A stretch of 5,853 bases of DNA. Source: a bacterium (GTDB taxonomy: Bacteria; UBA9089; CG2-30-40-21). The DNA lies in the NCBI GenBank assembly GCA_030018795.1, contig JASEHA010000143.1, forward strand, positions 380-6,232, read 5' to 3'. Of the stretch, positions 1-4,543 are shown one piece after another; position 1 is the stretch's first letter, and every line of letters begins with the position of its first letter. Under the pieces are notes generated by a model that did not search any database, was not told the origin of the DNA, and saw only the letters and a program-made list of their open reading frames with translations. The position numbers were made by a program, and so were the translations under genes.

Positions 1-22
1 AAAGCCTGCGACTACCAGGTTA

Positions 23-52
23 GGTGGCACAGACAAGGATGTCTGTGCCACC
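23..52. repeat. Perfect 12-bp palindrome with 6-base loop, probably a dispersed repeat element
   Basis: Bases 23-34 (GGTGGCACAGAC) are the exact reverse complement of 41-52, with AAGGAT between them. The stem is GC-rich and would be very stable in RNA or single-stranded DNA. It lies about 170 bases past the stop codon of the last gene and has no T-run on either side, so it is a poor fit to an intrinsic terminator. Palindromes of this GTGGCACAGAC...GTCTGTGCCAC style occur as dispersed intergenic repeats in some environmental bacterial genomes. That identity is from memory and inference; only the palindrome itself is seen here. Confidence 0.75.
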
Positions 53-74
53 ACAACAAACATATAGCCCACTC

Positions 75-119
75 CTGCCAGAGGAGCTTCCTCTGCCAGA
101 GGAGCTTCCTCTGCCAGAG
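75..119. repeat. 18-bp tandem repeat, 2.5 copies, each able to form a hairpin
   Basis: The unit CTGCCAGAGGAGCTTCCT is present at 75-92 and 93-110 without mismatch, followed by a half copy at 111-119. Each repeat junction contains CAGAGGA-GCT-TCCTCTG, a 7-bp inverted repeat with a 3-base loop (79-95 and 97-113), so the array is both tandem and palindromic. It sits in the non-coding tail downstream of the last gene. A short open frame runs across it on the minus strand and yields a low-complexity Gly/Ser/Arg peptide, which looks like a by-product of the repeat. The rest of 120-221 shows nothing I can name. Confidence 0.85.
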
Positions 120-221
120 ACAGAAGGTCTGCTACCAGTGCTCCCTCCTTGTGGTTGCCTGTGAGAGTAGCCCACCAACCACCCCCTGCGAATTGCAAAG
201 CCGATCTTTGTGAAACCAGCC

Positions 222-2366
222 TTACTTACATACGACCGCACGCTGGGTCATAACCTTATCACCTACTTGCATCTGGTAGATGTAAACGCCTGAGGCTACT
301 TCCTGCCCATCATCATTATATCCATCCCAGTAGGCAGCCTTATCCTGACTGATATATTTCCCCGCATTTTTCACACCTTTATCCAGCACTCGAATCAATT
401 GACCGGAAATATTGTATATTCGGATAACCACATGTGTTTGCTCAGATAGTTCATACGGTATCCAGCATTCCGGATTGAACGGATTGGGATAGTTTTGCAT
501 AAGCTGGGATGATGAAATTGAAATATTTACCTCAACATCTGTATTCATGAATCCCTTTAACGCCTGCTTGAGTTCCCCAACCCCATCTGTTTCGGGCACT
601 CCATTGAGCATCTCATACATAGCCTGATACACCTGTTGATACCTGGTATGGTCAACATCTTTCGTATCCAGTGCTGGAGCACGCATCCCACCCAGTACTG
701 GATGACTCCTGCCCCAGTTCATTCCAATGGGCAGCACATCATTAACATTTACCTTGCCATCCCCATTAGCATCAGCATAGGTTGCATCTGGCAAATCCCA
801 GACAGTGGCTACCTGTGGTCTCCAGGCTATAGATTCCTTTCGTCCCATCCCTGTTTTACCCCAATATGTTGCCACTGGAAACACATCCCGCTCATTCACC
901 AGACCATCATTATTGGTATCACCTGGCCAGACACATACCTGCTCTGGAGCAATCCCGCAAGCCCATGAGGGATAGGTATCAACACCAGAAGCAGCAGTCA
1001 ATTGTTGCCATGTTCCACCATCTACAGCAGTTGTATATATATCATGATTCCCATCCATAGCAGCGGTAAACACCACACATCTCCCATCAGGCGAGAATCT
1101 CCCCATGAAGCTGTTTCCTACTATCTCCCGTGCATTCGACCCATCCCTGTTCATTATCCACACACCAGTATCCCCTGAATCCTGCTGTCTGATAAACATG
1201 ATCATGGAGCTATCAGGAGAAAATGATGGGGCATACTCCATGGCTACAGTTCGAGTAAGTCTACACAGGTTATGACCATCTATGTCCATCAGATACACAT
1301 CACCATCCATAACAAACACAATCTCCCTGCCATCCACACCAATTACCCACACATCCCCGCAATTCCATTTTCTGCCACGGATAAATACTACCCTGTGGCT
1401 ATCAAAAGCGATTGACGGGGCAGTATCCCATTGAGGGCTGTGGGTTAATTGCTGCCTCTGGCTGCCATCTGGACTGATAAGATGGATGTTGTAGTCACTG
1501 CAAAAGGCAATCAAGTCTTTATCCTGTACAGGCAATAGTGAAATATCCACCCTGCTAATCTTAGAAGAATTTGCCTCACTTATTATTACCCCTCTATCAA
1601 AGCATCTGGTGGAATATCCGTCCATCCGGGCACTCACAGTATATGTGCCATCCAACAACCCGGTAATTTCATATTCACCATTTACATTGGTAAAAGCCGT
1701 ACCATTTATTCCAAATGGATTATGCAATATGGCTCTTATCAATGCAGAGCTTACCGGGGTACCATCTGATGATCTTATTACCCGACCTGTTATCACCCCA
1801 TTACCCGCAGGAAGGACTGATCTGGTGATACATATCGAAGTGTTGTTGCCATGGTCAACATCCTGTCCACGACAATCAATGGTTGCTGTAGATATAAGCA
1901 TAACATTACTACCAGCCCACGGCTCTACCCTGAACATGGTCCCAATAGATCCCTGCTCACATGGATACAATTCCCCAACATTCCATCTCAAGACCCCTTC
2001 TCGAGTGGTGTTACCAGATATACATGTCAGCCCTTCAGTGATTGATTGTGTAATCTCCACCCACTGAGACAGGGCACCACCACAGTTGCCATATTCCAGA
2101 CGATAAGTAATCGTCTGCCCCAGCCAGGTATATTCTGGGGCTGACTGCCTGACCCAGACATCACTCTTTGCGGCAATATTAATAAGGTAATCCTCTGTTT
2201 CACCATACTCGAATTCACCGCTGCCATCCCAGTCGCTATCAGAGATTGGCTCTTTGGTAAGCGTCATTCGCATCCAGCATCCACCGGTAGTCGTGCCAGC
2301 TGCAAATGGGCTGGAGGTGATTACATCACTACTGCCTGGAGCAATATTCACCTGCTGATTCCTCAC
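222..2366 (-). CDS. C-terminal fragment of a modular secreted protein (end of GEVED, DUF11-like, carboxypeptidase-regulatory-like, TolB-like propeller, dockerin, sorting domain)
   Basis: This open frame holds the C-terminal 714 codons of a protein whose N-terminus lies in the next ORF upstream. Modules in order: residues 1-64, the end of a GEVED domain (motif GETEDY at 55-60); about 66-186, a DUF11-like beta domain; about 188-279, a carboxypeptidase-regulatory-like Ig fold (GxVxxxxDGTPVxxAxI, then GEYEITGLLDGTYTV); about 282-470, a TolB/PD40-type beta-propeller with repeated SPDG, MDIDG and MNRDG blade motifs; about 481-552, a dockerin with two Ca-loops (D483/N485/D487/D494 and D532/N534/D536/D543); about 570-607, a helical segment; 626-714, an NPFNPE-type FlgD-like/T9SS-like sorting domain. 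The nominal start is GTG at 2366, with a chance AGGAG 8 bases upstream (2375-2379). However, homologous GEVED sequence continues in frame upstream of it and the fragment has no signal peptide. I infer it is not an independent gene. Confidence 0.85.
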   Translation of the reverse strand: MRNQQVNIAPGSSDVITSSPFAAGTTTGGCWMRMTLTKEPISDSDWDGSGEFEYGETEDYLINIAAKSDVWVRQSAPEYTWLGQTITYRLEYGNCGGALSQWVEITQSITEGLTCISGNTTREGVLRWNVGELYPCEQGSIGTMFRVEPWAGSNVMLISTATIDCRGQDVDHGNNTSICITRSVLPAGNGVITGRVIRSSDGTPVSSALIRAILHNPFGINGTAFTNVNGEYEITGLLDGTYTVSARMDGYSTRCFDRGVIISEANSSKISRVDISLLPVQDKDLIAFCSDYNIHLISPDGSQRQQLTHSPQWDTAPSIAFDSHRVVFIRGRKWNCGDVWVIGVDGREIVFVMDGDVYLMDIDGHNLCRLTRTVAMEYAPSFSPDSSMIMFIRQQDSGDTGVWIMNRDGSNAREIVGNSFMGRFSPDGRCVVFTAAMDGNHDIYTTAVDGGTWQQLTAASGVDTYPSWACGIAPEQVCVWPGDTNNDGLVNERDVFPVATYWGKTGMGRKESIAWRPQVATVWDLPDATYADANGDGKVNVNDVLPIGMNWGRSHPVLGGMRAPALDTKDVDHTRYQQVYQAMYEMLNGVPETDGVGELKQALKGFMNTDVEVNISISSSQLMQNYPNPFNPECWIPYELSEQTHVVIRIYNISGQLIRVLDKGVKNAGKYISQDKAAYWDGYNDDGQEVASGVYIYQMQVGDKVMTQRAVVCK
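228..495. repeat. Direct repeat copy A: 3' sorting-domain region of the split gene
   Basis: This stretch aligns without gaps to 4550-4817 at a constant offset of 4322 bases and encodes the shared C-terminal sorting domain. Long identical blocks such as CCGCACGCTGGGTCAT and CATCCCAGTAGGCAGC are visible at the DNA level. Differences are mostly synonymous, fitting duplicated modules under protein-level selection. Confidence 0.85.
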
Positions 2367-2418
2367 TGCCCACTCTCCTATCCCTGTGGCTTCTCCCCAT
2401 TGCCCGTCCTGATTCCAG

Positions 2419-3603
2419 TCAAACAGAATATTGATGTAATAGAATGCGGAATGCGGATTCAGAGGCTACGGTTACCTTGAATTGCACGGTATTGGTAGCA
2501 CATGGTGTTATATCCACAGGCATTATCAGCCCATCATCACCACTATCCTGATTTGCCTGTCCTTTGTATGGGTCGATATTGGGGACACCATCCTCATCAT
2601 ACGGCTGATCAAACACCGATGCTTCAAGACTCACTCTACTACCAAAGCATTCCAGCCCTGTAATCCGGTGCGATATTACCGGGAAATGTGCCTGATAGGT
2701 TAAAAAATCAGGAGAGGTAAAATCATTCGGGGCACAGAAATACCCGGTATTCATGGGATACAGGCTGCTGTTTGGTGCATCACCAAAATCGCCACGTGGA
2801 ATCAAGCTAAAAGCAGCACACGCTGTCTTAAGAGAGTTGACACCTGTAGCAGTAATGGTAATCGTCCATGAAGTGTGCTGGGGAATGGTAAACAACGTTG
2901 AGAATGCACCGTTCTCATTGGCATTGGTAGCAAAGATGGTTGTATCTGCCTGAATGGATATGGATTCATTCATCTGGTAGTTGTAGCCAGAGATGTTGAC
3001 CACTGTGCCATGTATCCCGGATGTTGGGCTGATATTTACTGCTGGCTGGCTGCAAATCACAAAGAAATCGTCGTAACTCATGCCAGCAAGCACCAGTCCG
3101 CTTGCCTGAAGCACAAAGCTTACCCTGACAGTTGTTTGATCATGTCCGGTTATAAGTTCACCCCTGACTAACCGATAGTCATTCGGAGATACACCGCAGC
3201 CACTGCCTCCACTTATGGTAAATGTGCCTATTGGTTGTCCATCAATCAGGATGTTGGGGTATAGATTTACTTTTTGTGATGGGTGACCGTGCAGCATTCG
3301 GAATCCTATCTCATAGCTGGTATCAGGCTGCACATTGATCTCCTGTGAGAATACAGACCCGATACGCTTGAAATTGGCTGTGAGGTTAAAGGCAGCGTAA
3401 TCACCAGAATGGGCAATTACCTTCGCTGGCTGGAAGTATGCCCCGGCTATGATTGTACTATCCTTAGCCACCCCATATACAGCCTGTCCATCCACATCCC
3501 AACCGCTAAGGTCTTTGCTTTCAAAGCCATGGTTTTGCAGGAGGTTGTCACTGGCAAAGACTGGATACGCAATAAACATTATCACAGCTATTATCAGGTA
3601 CAT
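2419..3603 (-). CDS. N-terminal fragment of the modular secreted protein (signal peptide, jelly-roll carbohydrate-binding-like module, IPT-like module, half GEVED)
   Basis: The start is ATG at 3603, behind GAGGTGA at good spacing and with an in-frame stop just upstream. Residues 1-17 form a hydrophobic signal peptide with a likely cleavage site VFA|SDN, although the usual basic N-terminal residues are missing. Residues about 19-184 resemble CBM4/9-type jelly-roll modules (NLLQNHGFES near the start, SGWDV, and a closing YDDFFVI strand). Residues about 186-268 look like an IPT/TIG or Ig-like fold (ISPTSGIHGTVVNISGYNY). Residues 271-385 are the first half of a GEVED domain (GDFGDAP, FDQPYDEDGVP, DSGDDG). 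The last nine residues, RILLHQYSV, are out of frame and follow the 7-bp duplication, ending at TGA 2421-2419. If translated alone, this would be an exported protein lacking any anchor. Ligand unknown; carbohydrate binding is inferred from fold resemblance only. Confidence 0.88.
   Translation of the reverse strand: MYLIIAVIMFIAYPVFASDNLLQNHGFESKDLSGWDVDGQAVYGVAKDSTIIAGAYFQPAKVIAHSGDYAAFNLTANFKRIGSVFSQEINVQPDTSYEIGFRMLHGHPSQKVNLYPNILIDGQPIGTFTISGGSGCGVSPNDYRLVRGELITGHDQTTVRVSFVLQASGLVLAGMSYDDFFVICSQPAVNISPTSGIHGTVVNISGYNYQMNESISIQADTTIFATNANENGAFSTLFTIPQHTSWTITITATGVNSLKTACAAFSLIPRGDFGDAPNSSLYPMNTGYFCAPNDFTSPDFLTYQAHFPVISHRITGLECFGSRVSLEASVFDQPYDEDGVPNIDPYKGQANQDSGDDGLIMPVDITPCATNTVQFKVTVASESAFRILLHQYSV
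2443..2456. repeat. Perfect 7-bp tandem duplication at the frameshift point
   Basis: AATGCGG at 2443-2449 is followed directly by a second AATGCGG at 2450-2456. The insertion of 7 bases shifts the minus-strand frame by one. Before it the frame reads SESAF, and after removal of one copy it continues YYINILFDWNQDG, matching the GEVED pattern. The coincidence of an exact duplication with the frame break strongly suggests replication slippage as the cause. Confidence 0.93.
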
Positions 3604-3606
3604 AGT

Positions 3607-3613
3607 TCACCTC
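3607..3613 (-). promoter_or_regulatory. Ribosome binding site of the large modular protein gene
   Basis: On the minus strand GAGGTGA lies with its GAGG core 6 bases from the ATG at 3603-3601. The TGA inside it is in frame with that ATG, which rules out an upstream extension and fixes the start. Confidence 0.8.
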
Positions 3614-3622
3614 TGTTCAATT

Positions 3623-3658
3623 GTTAGCAGTTAGCTCATTCTCCAGCTAACGGCTAAC
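3623..3658. repeat. 14-bp imperfect inverted repeat with 8-base loop between two genes
   Basis: GTTAGCAGTTAGCT (3623-3636) pairs with AGCTAACGGCTAAC (3645-3658), with one mismatch and the loop CATTCTCC. In the mRNA this hairpin starts about 10 nt after the stop of the PEP-CTERM gene and ends 9 nt before the ribosome binding site of the next gene. It has no U-tract, so an mRNA-processing or translation-coupling role is more likely than termination. The right arm is made of the local 7-bp repeats. Confidence 0.75.
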
Positions 3659-3671
3659 GGCTAACGGCTAA
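3646..3671. repeat. 7-bp tandem repeat (GCTAACG), three full copies plus a partial one
   Basis: GCTAACG occurs at 3646-3652, 3653-3659 and 3660-3666, followed by GCTAA at 3667-3671. The stop codon of the PEP-CTERM gene (TAG, 3670-3668 on the minus strand) lies in the last partial copy, so a gain or loss of copies would change only the spacer, not the protein. It overlaps the right arm of the 3623-3658 hairpin. Confidence 0.9.
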
Positions 3672-4390
3672 AAGCTACTCTTCCTTTTCCCAGCCATGCC
3701 GAGCAACCCCATTCCAAGCAATACCATTGTCGCTGGTTCAGGAACAACAGTTCCTACTGGTTCAAACATGAAATTATCAATACCAATGGTATCTACTCCA
3801 GGCAAATTAATCTCCACCCGGGCAATCTCTACTGAGGGCCCAAACGTTAAGCCAGCAAACGAAATTCCACCATTTCCAGTAATCGAAAAGTATGTCTTGC
3901 CCAGTTCCACACCAAGAGCGTCATAGGCCACAAACGGTACAGGCTGGGTATCCACATCACGAGCATAGGCACCAACCATTGTACTGAAGCTCTGTAATCC
4001 AGTCAACGGATCAACAAAGTCGATGTAAACAGGTGCACTGGCTGAGTAATTAAGTGCCCCGGTCATTCCCACAACCACGTTTGGGGATGATATCCCGGTT
4101 AATTGATTGGTGGTATCCTGTCCAACTGCAGTTACACCCCCGCCTGTAGATGAAAAAACAACACCCTGTGAGGCATAACCATAGTTGATGATGGAATTAA
4201 AATTGGTCACACCGCCAGAAAGCGGCGGAATGACAATACCAGGGATTGAAGCCCCACCAGGATATGTATCAAAGCCTATGGTTATAACTGATGCAGAGAA
4301 ATCAGCTGGTGTAATCGGGGTTGCCTGAGAAATATTCGCTATACCAAGAAGTAATGATGTTGTTATTACTAAAAGATGATGTCTCGTTAT
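3668..4390 (-). CDS. PEP-CTERM sorting-domain protein with an apparent ATA start codon
   Basis: The frame is open from the TGA at 4396-4394 to the TAG at 3670-3668. It has no ATG, GTG or TTG upstream of a GTG at 4210, which would cut away the signal peptide. An ATA at 4390-4388 lies 6 bases behind a very strong Shine-Dalgarno. From it the protein (240 aa) begins with a classic signal peptide: RHH, a hydrophobic stretch LLVITTSLLLGIANI, and SQA|TP cleavage after about residue 23. The middle is a beta-rich domain of the kind usual in PEP-CTERM proteins, with IGFDTY near residue 43, YIDFVDP near 122 and GIDNFMFEP near 203. The C-terminus carries PEP at 217-219, a hydrophobic helix and a basic KRK end, the substrate signal for exosortase and export to the outer surface or exopolysaccharide matrix in Gram-negative bacteria. 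No exosortase is in the window. The start could be a real AUA, a mutated ATG or a sequencing error. Confidence 0.85.
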   Translation of the reverse strand: MTRHHLLVITTSLLLGIANISQATPITPADFSASVITIGFDTYPGGASIPGIVIPPLSGGVTNFNSIINYGYASQGVVFSSTGGGVTAVGQDTTNQLTGISSPNVVVGMTGALNYSASAPVYIDFVDPLTGLQSFSTMVGAYARDVDTQPVPFVAYDALGVELGKTYFSITGNGGISFAGLTFGPSVEIARVEINLPGVDTIGIDNFMFEPVGTVVPEPATMVLLGMGLLGMAGKRKSSF

Positions 4391-4393
4391 CTG

Positions 4394-4404
4394 TCACCTC
4401 CTTA
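4394..4404 (-). promoter_or_regulatory. Extended perfect Shine-Dalgarno that decides the ATA start
   Basis: On the minus strand TAAGGAGGTGA matches 11 consecutive bases of the standard anti-Shine-Dalgarno end of 16S rRNA (general knowledge). The AGGAGG core is followed by TGACAG and then ATA at 4390. Its length and spacing make 4390 the best supported start for the PEP-CTERM gene even though the codon is not canonical. The last three bases (TGA) are the in-frame stop that limits the ORF. Confidence 0.88.
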
Positions 4405-4410
4405 GTTTAT

Positions 4411-4443
4411 ATGGGGTACATCGTCCATAACGATATACCCCAT
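4411..4443. repeat. 13-bp stem-loop directly upstream of the PEP-CTERM ribosome binding site
   Basis: ATGGGGTACATCG (4411-4423) and CGATATACCCCAT (4431-4443) are inverted repeats with a 7-base loop. In the minus-strand RNA the single mismatch becomes a G-U pair, so the stem is continuous for 13 pairs. It ends only 6 nt before the Shine-Dalgarno. It leaves the Shine-Dalgarno free, so it may insulate or expose it, or protect the 5' end of a processed mRNA. Confidence 0.75.
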
Positions 4444-4456
4444 GATGCAGGAAGCA

Positions 4457-4481
4457 GGAGACAGCCAGATAAGCTGTCTCC
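4457..4481. repeat. Perfect 9-bp stem-loop, middle of three in the intergenic region
   Basis: GGAGACAGC (4457-4465) is the exact reverse complement of 4473-4481, with a 7-base loop CAGATAA. No U-tract follows on either strand. It stands between two other hairpins in a 153-base gap. Confidence 0.7.
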
Positions 4482-4494
4482 CTCATCAACTGCC

Positions 4495-4522
4495 TGCAGG
4501 GGCAGATTAAACCGCCCCTGCA
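4495..4522 (-). terminator. Possible transcript-end stem-loop after the cohesin-dockerin gene (no U-tract)
   Basis: TGCAGGGGC (4495-4503) and GCCCCTGCA (4514-4522) form a perfect 9-bp GC-rich stem with a 10-base loop, starting 21 nt after the stop codon at 4544. The only T-run on the minus strand (4531-4536) lies before the stem, not after it, so this is not a canonical intrinsic terminator. It could be a Rho-dependent or mRNA-stabilising 3' structure, or simply an intergenic palindrome. Confidence 0.35.
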
Positions 4523-4543
4523 ATGATCAAGAAAAAATCAACC

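Larger units (their letters stand above)
222..3603 (-). pseudogene. Single large modular surface protein gene split by a frameshift (1124 aa when repaired)
   Basis: The ORFs at 2419-3603 and 222-2366 are two halves of one gene. Upstream of 2366 the C-terminal frame reads, backwards in position, through AVRNQQ, GEWA, FDWNQDGQWG and YYINIL up to base 2442. This is the conserved core of a GEVED domain whose first half (GDFGDAP, YDEDGVP, DSGDDG) ends the N-terminal ORF. The frames meet at a perfect 7-bp duplication. Deleting one copy gives ...SESAFYYINILFDWN... with no gap, and 3375 bases (1124 codons plus stop). The repaired order is signal peptide, jelly-roll binding module, IPT/Ig-like module, GEVED, DUF11-like, regulatory Ig fold, propeller, dockerin, sorting domain. 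It could be a true pseudogene, a phase-variable gene or an assembly error; sequence alone does not decide. Confidence 0.88.

Noticed and set aside
20..241. 73-codon minus-strand open frame rich in Gly, Ser and Arg
   Set aside because: It is the translation of the 18-bp tandem repeat and the 12-bp palindrome, overlaps the stop of the upstream gene and shows no recognisable domain or ribosome binding site.
1609..2067. 152-codon plus-strand open frame
   Set aside because: It lies wholly antisense to the well-supported DUF11-like and regulatory Ig-fold coding region; its composition is that of a reverse-complement shadow.
2443..2456. Programmed ribosomal frameshifting
   Set aside because: No slippery heptamer or downstream pseudoknot is evident, and the 7-base duplication explains the break fully.
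4502..4535. Sigma70-like promoter on the minus strand (TTGATC and TAATCT)
   Set aside because: The spacing is about 15 bases, the boxes are weak and they overlap a hairpin; not enough to call a promoter.
4495..4536. Canonical intrinsic terminator made of the 9-bp stem and the T6 run
   Set aside because: On the minus strand the T-run precedes the stem, and on the plus strand the run is A; neither orientation gives stem then U-tract. Kept only as a possible transcript-end structure.
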